From DATAMF01 sp964472565 (GTDB lineage Bacteria; Chloroflexota; Anaerolineae; Aggregatilineales; Aggregatilineaceae): DNA of 7,937 nucleotides. Under the pieces are notes generated by a model. The model saw nothing but the letters and a program-made list of their open reading frames with translations. It was not told the origin of the DNA and ran no database searches. Position numbers and translations under genes: made by a program. The stretch lies in the NCBI GenBank assembly GCA_964472565.1, contig CAYYNB010000232.1:1-7937 (forward strand). Direction: 5' to 3'. Positions 1-6,458 of this stretch are shown in pieces (the first letter of the stretch is position 1; each line of letters begins with the position of its first letter).

Positions 1-85
1 TTCGTCCCGTTGGCTTCTTATAGAAAGTGTTCGCTGAGTTTTTCAACAAAATCCGACAAAGATACACTATCGAGCCGGAGTAGCT

Positions 86-115
86 TTGCGAGCCTTTGTA
101 ACTTGGTGATATAAT
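86..115 (+). promoter_or_regulatory. Sigma-70-type promoter with extended -10
   Basis: A perfect TATAAT lies at 110-115, preceded by TG at 107-108, which gives an extended -10 (TGATATAAT). A 4/6 match to the -35 box, TTGCGA, lies at 86-91 with an 18-base spacer. Transcription would start near 121-123, giving a 5' leader of about 55 bases before the ATG at 176. A second -10-like hexamer, TATACT, lies at 121-126 and could be an alternative. The assignment rests on sequence match and position only. Confidence 0.65.
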
Positions 116-175
116 CGAATTATACTATGGCCTATCATTGTACGTTATAAACGCTGAATTTTCGGGGACAGGCTC

Positions 176-700
176 ATGATTAAGGTGTATATCGACAGTA
201 TTCGCGTCAGTTTAATGTCTCAGTTGCGTGTCGTGATCTTAAAAGACCCGAACAGCGGCAGATATCTTCCTATTTTTATTGGGCCATGCGAAGCTGAAGC
301 AATTGCACTTAAATTGCAAAACCAAACTGTGGAACGCCCCTTAACCCATGACCTTTTAAAGTCGGTCATTAGTGAATTGGGCGGACGTGTCAAACACATT
401 GTTGTCAACGATCTCCGGCAAGATACGTTCTTCGCCCAGATTGTCATTGAGTTGAATGGGCAAACCCTTGCTATTGACTCACGCCCCAGTGACTCGATTG
501 CCCTTGCTGTTCGCCTGGAAGTGCCGATCTTCGTCGAAGATGCGGTCATGGATCGGGCCGCGATCATGCCAGATGAAGAAGTCGAAAGCGAAACTGCCCC
601 TGGTGCTGAAGGCGAAGAATCCTCCAAACGTCTGAGTATTTTTGAAGATTTTGTCGAGTCGCTGGATCTCGATGATTTAGACGAGGACGAAGAAGAGTAG
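176..700 (+). CDS. Bifunctional nuclease family protein (DUF151/BFN)
   Basis: A 174-residue DUF151 protein. Signature blocks are RYLPIFIG at residues 29-36, CEAEAIAL at 38-45, RPLTHDL at 54-60 and DSRPSDSIALAVR at 101-113. The family is named after a plant protein reported to have RNase and DNase activity; the bacterial role is mostly unknown, so nuclease activity here is inherited from the family name and is not shown. The last roughly 20 residues are very acidic (DLDDLDEDEEE), following a short FEDFVESLD helix-like segment. There is no signal peptide or membrane segment, so it should be cytoplasmic. The ATG at 176 is chosen because GGGGA at 164-168 is a suitable ribosome binding site and the family N-terminus (MIKVYIDSIR) begins there. 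It has its own promoter upstream and a terminator downstream, so it is probably a single transcription unit rather than part of the dnaB operon. Confidence 0.93.
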   Translation: MIKVYIDSIRVSLMSQLRVVILKDPNSGRYLPIFIGPCEAEAIALKLQNQTVERPLTHDLLKSVISELGGRVKHIVVNDLRQDTFFAQIVIELNGQTLAIDSRPSDSIALAVRLEVPIFVEDAVMDRAAIMPDEEVESETAPGAEGEESSKRLSIFEDFVESLDLDDLDEDEEE

Positions 701-728
701 TTCCTACCGGTATTTACACGCCAATTGT

Positions 729-763
729 AAACGGGACCGCCATATCATCAGCGGCCCCGTTTT
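729..763 (+). terminator. Rho-independent terminator after the DUF151 gene
   Basis: An inverted repeat pairs 729-740 (AAACGGGACCGC) with 751-762 (GCGGCCCCGTTT). This makes a 12-bp stem with one A-C mismatch, closing a 10-base loop. The run TTTT at 760-763 overlaps the 3' arm. It lies 28 bases after the DUF151 stop and 46 bases before dnaB. The T tract is short, so some readthrough into dnaB is possible; I see no clear separate dnaB promoter. Confidence 0.7.
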
Positions 764-808
764 GCCATCTGTAACCCGATTAACGATGTTGCCAACTGAA
801 GGTTAATA

Positions 809-2761
809 ATGAGTCAACAGGAGTCTGCTGTCCTTCCGCCTGATCGAATGGCCCCTCACAGTGTTGAAGCTGAAGAGGCGGTGTTAGGGTCTATCCTGAT
901 CAATCCTGAAGCGTTATTTGATGTGGCATCCTTTCTCCAGCCGGATGATTTTTTTATTGTCCGCAACAGTTGGGTGTATGAAGCGATGCTGCATTTGCAA
1001 CAGCGGGATGAACAAATCGATTATTTGACCGTAGTCGAAGAGCTGCGTAACCAAAGCCAATTGGAGGAGATTGGCGGCGCGGCCTATATCACTTATCTGA
1101 TCAACCATACGCCGTCGTCTATCTACGCTGAAGCATACGGACGGATTGTTGAGCGAGCCGCGATCCGGCGCAGAATGCTTAACGCAGCCAGTGAAATTGC
1201 CCAGTTGGCGCATGAAGAGGGCGCTGACATCAATGAAGTGGTTGATCGGGCAGAAGCGGCGCTGTTTGCGGTCACTGAACGACGGCTGCGCAAAGAGTTG
1301 GTGCCGATTGATGTGGCGATCAGCGAATACTTTGATCGCATCGAAATGCTCTATGAGCAGCAAGGCACAGCGCTCGGCGTTCCAACGGGATTTGATGATC
1401 TGGATAATCTGCTCGGCGGTCTGCAAAAGTCGGACCTGGTGATTGTGGCTGGACGACCCGGTATGGGCAAAACATCCTGGCTGCTCAGCGCGGCATTAAA
1501 CGCTGCTCGCCGGAAGTCTCGCGTGGCGATTTTCAGCATGGAAATGAGCAACGAGCAAATCGTGCAGCGCCTGATCTCATCTGAAACGGGGATCAGCACC
1601 CACAGCCTACGTATTGGTCAACTGGATGAGCGCGAATGGGCGCTGTTTGTCGAGGCGACGGGCAACCTGAGCAATTTACGGATTTACCTGGATGACACGC
1701 CAGCGCTATCACCTTTGCAGATGCGCACTAAATGCCGCCGTCTCTACAGTGAATTTGGGCTAGACCTTGTGCTGGTCGATTATCTGCAACTGATGATTGG
1801 CGGGCTAGGGCGCAACGATAATCGTGTGCAGGAAATCAGCTTTATTTCGCGCAATCTGAAACAAGTCGCACGTGAACTGAATGTACCGGTGCTGGCGGCA
1901 GCCCAACTCTCACGCGCGGTTGAGCAGCGGCAAGACAAGCGCCCGCAGCTTTCGGACCTGCGCGAGTCGGGATGTCTCGCTGGGGATACACTGGTCCACT
2001 TGCCAGACACTGGACGTTCTATTCCTATCCGCGCTTTAGTGGGGCAAACCGGGTTTCGCGTAACGAGTCTCAACCCGGAAAACTGGAAACTGGAAGCGAA
2101 CTTAGTGACACGCGCATTTTGTACGGGCACGAAGCCTGTTTTTCGCCTTACGACTCAACTTGGACGCACCATTCGAGCAACTGCCAATCACCGCTTTTTA
2201 ACAATAGATGGCTGGAAACGATTGGATGAATTAACAGTCGGGGAGCATATTGCTCTGCCGCGAAACCTTGTTCCACTTGGAGATCAAACTCTAACTCATA
2301 GTGAATTGGGATTATTGGGCCATTTGATTGGCGATGGGTGTACATTAGGCAAGGCCTATTGTGGGACAGCCATTTACAAGCAGAACCTTAGTCGGGTGGC
2401 TCAAATAGTTCAATCTGAAGAGCTAGCTAGCTTAGCCAATAGTGATGTGTACTGGGACAAAATCGTGTCTATTGTGCCCGACGGTGAAACAGATGTCTAC
2501 GATCTAACGGTACCTGGACCGAGTAATTTTGTCGCCAATAATCTCATTGTCCATAACAGCATTGAGCAAGACGCAGACGTTGTTCTGTTTATTTACCGCG
2601 ACGAGGTTTATAACGAAAATACAGAACGGCCCAACCAGGCTGATATTATCGTGGCAAAACACCGCAATGGGCCAACCGGAAATGTGGCGCTCTACTTCCG
2701 CAAGGAACTGACCCAGTTTGCCAATCTACGAAAAACAGACGTTGATCTGGTCGGATATTAG
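809..2761 (+). CDS. dnaB: Replicative DNA helicase DnaB, interrupted by an intein
   Basis: The 650-residue precursor encodes hexameric replicative helicase. Removing the intein (residues 389-583) leaves 455 residues, a normal DnaB length. The N-terminal domain starts with PHSVEAEEAVLGS (16-28). The C-terminal RecA-like motor shows Walker A GRPGMGKT (215-222), Walker B LVLVDYLQLM (320-329) and AAQLSR (364-369). The motif split by the intein, DLRESG/SIEQDAD, is a conserved part of the motor, so unspliced protein should be inactive and splicing essential. After the intein come IEQDADVVLFIYRDE and the AKHRNGPTGN arginine-finger region. GAAGG at 798-802 lies six bases before the ATG at 809. The following genes encode a DnaD-domain protein and a DnaI/DnaC-like loader, which fits a replication-initiation cluster. 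GC is about 57% in 1441-1680 by hand count, higher than in the intein. Confidence 0.97.
   Translation: MSQQESAVLPPDRMAPHSVEAEEAVLGSILINPEALFDVASFLQPDDFFIVRNSWVYEAMLHLQQRDEQIDYLTVVEELRNQSQLEEIGGAAYITYLINHTPSSIYAEAYGRIVERAAIRRRMLNAASEIAQLAHEEGADINEVVDRAEAALFAVTERRLRKELVPIDVAISEYFDRIEMLYEQQGTALGVPTGFDDLDNLLGGLQKSDLVIVAGRPGMGKTSWLLSAALNAARRKSRVAIFSMEMSNEQIVQRLISSETGISTHSLRIGQLDEREWALFVEATGNLSNLRIYLDDTPALSPLQMRTKCRRLYSEFGLDLVLVDYLQLMIGGLGRNDNRVQEISFISRNLKQVARELNVPVLAAAQLSRAVEQRQDKRPQLSDLRESGCLAGDTLVHLPDTGRSIPIRALVGQTGFRVTSLNPENWKLEANLVTRAFCTGTKPVFRLTTQLGRTIRATANHRFLTIDGWKRLDELTVGEHIALPRNLVPLGDQTLTHSELGLLGHLIGDGCTLGKAYCGTAIYKQNLSRVAQIVQSEELASLANSDVYWDKIVSIVPDGETDVYDLTVPGPSNFVANNLIVHNSIEQDADVVLFIYRDEVYNENTERPNQADIIVAKHRNGPTGNVALYFRKELTQFANLRKTDVDLVGY
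1973..2557 (+). mobile_element. DnaB mini-intein (195 aa) with deleted homing endonuclease
   Basis: This in-frame protein intron begins with Cys (precursor residue 389, codon 1973-1975) and ends with His-Asn (582-583), followed by Ser584 as the +1 nucleophile. Block A is CLAGDTLV. Block B contains TANH (458-461), the TxxH splicing motif. Block F is DVYDLTVPGPSNFVANN (562-578). Block G is LIVHN. From memory, insertion site and sequence resemble the Synechocystis sp. PCC 6803 DnaB intein. Of the LAGLIDADG endonuclease only the first motif, LLGHLIGDG (502-510), remains. It is followed at once by GKAYCGTAIYKQNLSR, which resembles the segment after the endonuclease in the Synechocystis intein. A deletion scar is therefore inferred at Leu513/Gly514 (2345-2350). 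With no second motif it cannot home, but all splicing residues are present, so it should still splice. GC is about 48% across 1981-2520. Confidence 0.95.
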
Positions 2762-2837
2762 AATGTTCTTACAGTATTTGCGGTTCTCATTCGTTATCAT
2801 TTAGATCGTCGTCTCAAACTTCGGGTGGTGTGGGATT

Positions 2838-3542
2838 ATGCAAGGATTCAACGGTTTTCCTCCTGGTAAAACACGTACTGTCGCTATTCCAAATCTGTTC
2901 TTTAGTGAACTGCTTCCGGCGATTGATGATCCGGTAGAGCTTAAGCTGATCCTCTATGCCTTTTGGGTGCTGACCCAACAGGAGGGCGAGTTTCGATATT
3001 TGATTGAGCGTGAAATTCTTGAGGATAAATTATTCTTGAGTGGGATTGATGCGGACCCGGCAAGTGCTGGCGAAAAAGTAAAAAACGCACTCGAAAATGC
3101 CACCTCACGCGGCGCGTTGCTGCATGCTTCTGTTGAAGGGACAACAGGGCCAGAAGAGCTTTATTTCCTCAATACGGTTCGCGGGCGAAATGCTTTGCGT
3201 GCGATTGAAGACGGGCGCTTCAAATATGGCGGGCGCGATTGTCCGGTGGCGCTTGTCGTGGAACGACCTAACATTTATACCCTGTATGAACAGAATATTG
3301 GCCCGCTGACGCCGATGATTGGAGAGCAACTCCGCGAGGCAGAACGCGATTATCCGGCTGCGTGGATCGAAGAAGCGATTCGTTTAGCCGTGGAGCGAAA
3401 CAAGCGCAACTGGCGCTATGTCATGGCGATTCTGGAACGGTGGCAGAACGAAGGAAAAGATCGTGGACAGCTTAAACAATCAACTAAAGCGGATCGCTAT
3501 CGGTATGTCCAGGGAGAACTCGCCGATTTCATCGAATACTGA
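2838..3542 (+). CDS. DnaD-domain replication/primosome protein
   Basis: A 234-residue protein with the two-part layout of DnaD-type primosomal proteins. An N-terminal winged-helix-like region (residues about 14-120) begins with TVAIPNLFFSELLP and contains ELKLILYAFWVL (34-45). The C-terminal DnaD domain (about 143-208) has IYTLYEQNIGPLTP (146-159), WIEEAI (176-181) and the characteristic YxxxIxxxW motif as YVMAILERW (194-202), then NEGK. In Bacillus subtilis, DnaD and the related DnaB protein bind DNA and recruit the DnaI loader with the helicase; the same role is inferred here. It starts 76 bases after the helicase gene, with GGGA at 2832-2835 just before the ATG and GGGTGGTG further up. Its last 38 bases overlap the loader gene, suggesting translational coupling. 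DnaD-domain proteins also occur in phages, but the chromosomal dnaB context makes a host primosome role more likely. Confidence 0.9.
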   Translation: MQGFNGFPPGKTRTVAIPNLFFSELLPAIDDPVELKLILYAFWVLTQQEGEFRYLIEREILEDKLFLSGIDADPASAGEKVKNALENATSRGALLHASVEGTTGPEELYFLNTVRGRNALRAIEDGRFKYGGRDCPVALVVERPNIYTLYEQNIGPLTPMIGEQLREAERDYPAAWIEEAIRLAVERNKRNWRYVMAILERWQNEGKDRGQLKQSTKADRYRYVQGELADFIEY

Positions 3543-4866
3543 AGCCAAAGAAACCTGTCCGATCTGTGGGGGGATGGGTTTGGTTACGCGCAACGTTCCG
3601 GTGGGACATCCCGACTTTGGCAAAGCGTTTGTGTGTGTCTGCCAGCGGGATATTGTGGCGGCACGGCGAGCCAGCCAACTGGTGACGCTGAGCAATCTGG
3701 ATTCAGTTGCAGATAAAACGTTTGATAATTTTTCACTTGAGCCACCGGGCGGATTGACGCCCGAAGAATTGGGTACTTTGAAGGAAGTCTACCAACAGGT
3801 ACGCCGCTATGCTGAACAACCGAGTGGATGGCTGTTCTTCCAGGGCAGCTTTGGGAGCGGCAAAACACATCTGGCGGCAGCGGTGGCGAATTACCGGCTA
3901 GCACAGGGTGATCATGTTATGTTTGTGACCGCGCCGGATCTGCTCGATCATCTGCGCTCGGCTTATGCGCCGTCATCGGAGATTGAATATGACGAACTGT
4001 TTGAGCGGGTGCGGGAAGTGCCGCTGTTGATTCTGGATGATTTGGGTGCGGAAAGCTCAACGCCCTGGGCACAGGAAAAGTTGTACCAACTGATCAACCA
4101 TCGCTACCAGAATAAGCTGCCCACTGTTCTTACTACGAACCGCGATCCAACGGAGATTGAGCCACGGATTCGCAGCCGGATACTGGATTGGGAACTTACA
4201 CAAAAGGTAAATTTGTATCTGCCTGATTATCGCCGGGGGAATGTCACCAACGAGTCCAATTCGGCTTCGAATCTCAGCCTGTACGGTGATATGATTTTCG
4301 AGTCATTTGAGCCACGTCCCAGTTTGCCGGAAAACGAACAACAAAACCTGCATAATGCATTCCAAACGGCAGTCGCATATGCAAAGTCACCGCAAGGCTG
4401 GCTTGCATTTTTGGGGCCTAACGGCTGCGGTAAAACGCACCTGGCGGCGGCGATTGGCAATTACCGACAGCGTCATGGCGATTCGGTGATTTTGATGACG
4501 GTGCCTGATCTGCTCGATTATTTGCGGGCAGCTTTTAGCGGTGGAACGGGGATTTCGCTGGATAAGCGGTTCCGCGAACTACAAACAGTTTCGCTGCTGA
4601 TTCTCGATCAGCTTGATCTGCGCAATGCAACGCCCTGGGCGTTAGAGAAGATTCGCCAGCTTGCGGATCACCGCTACCTGAGCCGACTTCCCACACTATT
4701 CACTACCACACAGCACATTGAAGAGATCGATCCAATGCTGCAAAGCCGCCTGTTGGATAAACGAAACTGCCGCGTAATCGGGATTATTGCACCCGATTAT
4801 CGGGGCGGCGATTCGGGCACACCCGCCAAGCGACAGGGCCGAAATCGCCGCAATCTGCTGGATTAA
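3505..4866 (+). CDS. Zinc-binding DnaI/DnaC-like helicase loader with tandem AAA+ domains
   Basis: A 453-residue protein from the ATG at 3505. An N-terminal zinc-ribbon-like module has CPIC (18-21) and CVC (44-46), with VPVGHPDFGK between. In DnaI the zinc-binding N-domain contacts the helicase. AAA+ domain 1 has Walker A GSFGSGKT (114-121), Walker B LLILDD (174-179), sensor-1 TTN (Asn212) and arginines R223 and R225. AAA+ domain 2 repeats this layout exactly 190 residues later: Walker A GPNGCGKT (304-311) is intact, but Walker B reads LLILDQ (Gln369), sensor 1 is Thr402 and R223 is matched by Gln413. Domain 1 is probably the working ATPase; domain 2 may bind ATP without hydrolysing it, which is inference. 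The start is preferred because it overlaps the DnaD-type gene by only 38 bases; in-frame ATG 3418 and GTG 3463 upstream are possible. The resident-loader role follows from adjacency to dnaB; an IstB-type transposase helper is less likely because no transposase is nearby. Confidence 0.88.
   Translation: MSRENSPISSNTEAKETCPICGGMGLVTRNVPVGHPDFGKAFVCVCQRDIVAARRASQLVTLSNLDSVADKTFDNFSLEPPGGLTPEELGTLKEVYQQVRRYAEQPSGWLFFQGSFGSGKTHLAAAVANYRLAQGDHVMFVTAPDLLDHLRSAYAPSSEIEYDELFERVREVPLLILDDLGAESSTPWAQEKLYQLINHRYQNKLPTVLTTNRDPTEIEPRIRSRILDWELTQKVNLYLPDYRRGNVTNESNSASNLSLYGDMIFESFEPRPSLPENEQQNLHNAFQTAVAYAKSPQGWLAFLGPNGCGKTHLAAAIGNYRQRHGDSVILMTVPDLLDYLRAAFSGGTGISLDKRFRELQTVSLLILDQLDLRNATPWALEKIRQLADHRYLSRLPTLFTTTQHIEEIDPMLQSRLLDKRNCRVIGIIAPDYRGGDSGTPAKRQGRNRRNLLD
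3808..4803 (+). repeat. Internal tandem duplication of the AAA+ module
   Basis: Two homologous stretches, 3808-4233 and 4378-4803, lie exactly 570 bases (190 codons) apart. They encode loader residues 102-243 and 292-433. Both run from YA..P.GWL through GKTHLAAA..NYR, PDLLD.LR, TPWA.EK..QL..HRY and LPT to PDYR, with no net insertion or deletion. By eye I count about 69 identical residues of 142. The homology extends weakly upstream (TFDNFSLEP at 72-80 against IFESFEPRP at 264-272) with a two-residue shift. This is an old duplication, visible mainly at protein level. Confidence 0.9.
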
Positions 4867-6458
4867 TACCCAACCGCACAGCCATCGGCGCGGCTGTCGC
4901 TTCCGGCGATGTAACCGCCAGAGGGAAGCCGCCAGATGGCCTGTCCTCGGCCAAAAATATCTATATCGCTATCGACATCCACTTCGTGGCCGCGTTCCGA
5001 TAGATTCTGGACCACAGCCGGATCAAGTGTTGGCTCCAGCTTCAGATAACGATCAGCCCACCAGAACCAGCGCGGCGCATCGAGCGCAACCTGTGGATCA
5101 AAGCCATAGTCTACGGTATTGACAACGACCTGGACATGACCCTGGGGCTGCATGTGTCCACCCATGACACCAAACGGGCCGATGGGTTCACCCTGTCTGG
5201 TCAGAAAACCGGGAATGATGGTGTGGTAAGGCCGTTGGCAGGGCGTCAGGCAGTTGGGATGATTGGGGTCGAGGCTAAAACCGCTACCACGATTCTGAAG
5301 CACGATGCCAGTTCCTGGAATGACAAGGCCGGAACCAAAACCGGAAAAAGTCGATTCGATCAGGCTGACCAGCATGCCATCCGAATCGGCTGTGCAGAGG
5401 TATGCCGTGTCGCTGTGCAGGGGTGCGCCGGGGGCAGGTATCTGCGCATGTTCGCTAATCAGGCGGCGGCGGGCAGCGGCATAGTTTTTGGAGAGCAAGG
5501 CTTCAACGGGCATCGCCATCGAGGCGGGATCGGCAATGTAATGTTGGGCATCCGCATAAGCAAGTTTCATCGCTTCGATTTGGAGATGATAACTTTCCGC
5601 CGCAGCACGGGAAGGTAAGTCGAAGCCTTCCAGGATATTGAGGGCCAGAAGCGCGGCCAGCCCTTGTCCGTTAGGTGGGATTTCCCAGACTTCGACACCG
5701 CGATAGGTGGTACTGATGGGATCAACCCAAGTACTGGTATGGTGGGCTAAGTCATCCGGGGTAAGGAAACCACCGGTGGCCCGTGAGAAGGCGACCATTA
5801 ATTCAGCCAGTTCACCCTGGTAGAACGCCTGTGAATTGGTTTCGGCCACGCGGCGCAGACTCTGCGCCATATCAGCGGAATGCCAGCGCTCGCCGACGTG
5901 GGGAACCTGTCCAGTTGGGGCAAAAAGCGCGCGACAGGGTTCATATTCCGGGTCGGTTGGAAGTTTGGCAAGACCCCAATGCCAATCGTATTGAGCGACA
6001 GGGGCAACGGGAACGCCGCGTTCGGCATAACTAACCGCCGGTTCAAAGAGTTGGGCAAAGGGCAGCCTGCCGAAGCGGGCATGCAGATCCGACCAGGCGG
6101 CGGGCGCACCAGGAACTGTAACCGTAGGCCAACCATTATCCGGCATTTCGGTGTGCCCACGCTGGCGTAACAGATCGGCGGTGAGCGCGGCGGGGGAGCG
6201 ACCTGAACCGTTTAAGCCATGCAGGGTTGTGCCGTCCCAGACCAGGGCAAAAGCATCACCGCCCAGGCTGCATGAGGCGGGTTCGACGACGGTCAGGGTG
6301 ATAGCGGCAGCAACAGCAGCATCGACAGCGTTACCACCGCGCAGCAACATCGATAACCCGGCCTGGGCGGCTAAGGGTTGGCTGGTAGCAACGATACCAT
6401 TAGGCGCGTACAGGGGGCGGCGCAAACCACGATAGGGTGGGTAGGGATAGGGTATCAT
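4863..6458 (-). CDS. Gamma-glutamyltransferase family protein (Ntn-hydrolase)
   Basis: A 531-residue protein starting at the ATG 6458-6456. That start is fixed by the TGATG overlap with the upstream LarA-family stop; the family N-terminus (PNGIVATSQPLAAQAG, GGNAVDAAVA) follows directly. These enzymes self-cleave before a catalytic Thr. Here this is Thr351 in HSDTAYLC, giving predicted subunits of 350 and 181 residues, typical proportions. NGSGRSP (83-89) keeps an arginine matching the substrate-binding Arg of classical GGTs, and FGVMGGHMQPQGH (429-441) has the conserved GG. However, where E. coli GGT has an SS pair in its oxyanion region, this protein reads RPYHTIIPGF (409-418). No signal peptide is seen, so it is probably cytoplasmic, unlike periplasmic E. 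coli GGT. It may be a hydrolase or acylase on gamma-glutamyl or other amides; the substrate cannot be read from the sequence. It is translationally coupled to the LarA-family gene, and its stop shares TTAA with the loader stop. Confidence 0.92.
   Translation of the reverse strand: MIPYPYPPYRGLRRPLYAPNGIVATSQPLAAQAGLSMLLRGGNAVDAAVAAAITLTVVEPASCSLGGDAFALVWDGTTLHGLNGSGRSPAALTADLLRQRGHTEMPDNGWPTVTVPGAPAAWSDLHARFGRLPFAQLFEPAVSYAERGVPVAPVAQYDWHWGLAKLPTDPEYEPCRALFAPTGQVPHVGERWHSADMAQSLRRVAETNSQAFYQGELAELMVAFSRATGGFLTPDDLAHHTSTWVDPISTTYRGVEVWEIPPNGQGLAALLALNILEGFDLPSRAAAESYHLQIEAMKLAYADAQHYIADPASMAMPVEALLSKNYAAARRRLISEHAQIPAPGAPLHSDTAYLCTADSDGMLVSLIESTFSGFGSGLVIPGTGIVLQNRGSGFSLDPNHPNCLTPCQRPYHTIIPGFLTRQGEPIGPFGVMGGHMQPQGHVQVVVNTVDYGFDPQVALDAPRWFWWADRYLKLEPTLDPAVVQNLSERGHEVDVDSDIDIFGRGQAIWRLPSGGYIAGSDSRADGCAVGY

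Noticed and set aside
1..114. Frame open from base 1 to a TAA at 112-114, possibly the tail of an upstream gene
   Set aside because: 37 codons without recognisable sequence, and the stop lies inside the strong -10 box; chance is enough to explain it.
914..1426. 170-codon open frame antisense to dnaB
   Set aside because: It lies entirely opposite a conserved dnaB segment and its composition reads as a shadow of dnaB codons; no recognisable domain.
1973..2557. Insertion reading as a frameshift, pseudogene or group I/II intron in dnaB
   Set aside because: The frame is open throughout and the insert encodes complete intein splicing motifs between exact extein residues, so this is protein splicing rather than disruption or an RNA intron.
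2769..2800. Promoter before the DnaD-type gene (TTACAG and TATCAT)
   Set aside because: The spacer is 20 bases and both boxes are imperfect; not enough to call.
3418..3504. N-terminal extension of the loader from the ATG at 3418
   Set aside because: It would add 29 residues lying wholly inside the DnaD-type gene in another frame, with no family-like sequence; the zinc motif begins well after the ATG at 3505, which gives a shorter overlap.
4878..4897. Hairpin ACAGCC/GGCTGT just after the loader stop, as a plus-strand terminator
   Set aside because: The stem is only six base pairs, no T tract follows, and it sits in GGT-family coding sequence.
5136..5618. 160-codon plus-strand open frame inside the GGT-family gene
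   Set aside because: Opposite the catalytic part of a clearly conserved gene; no recognisable domain.
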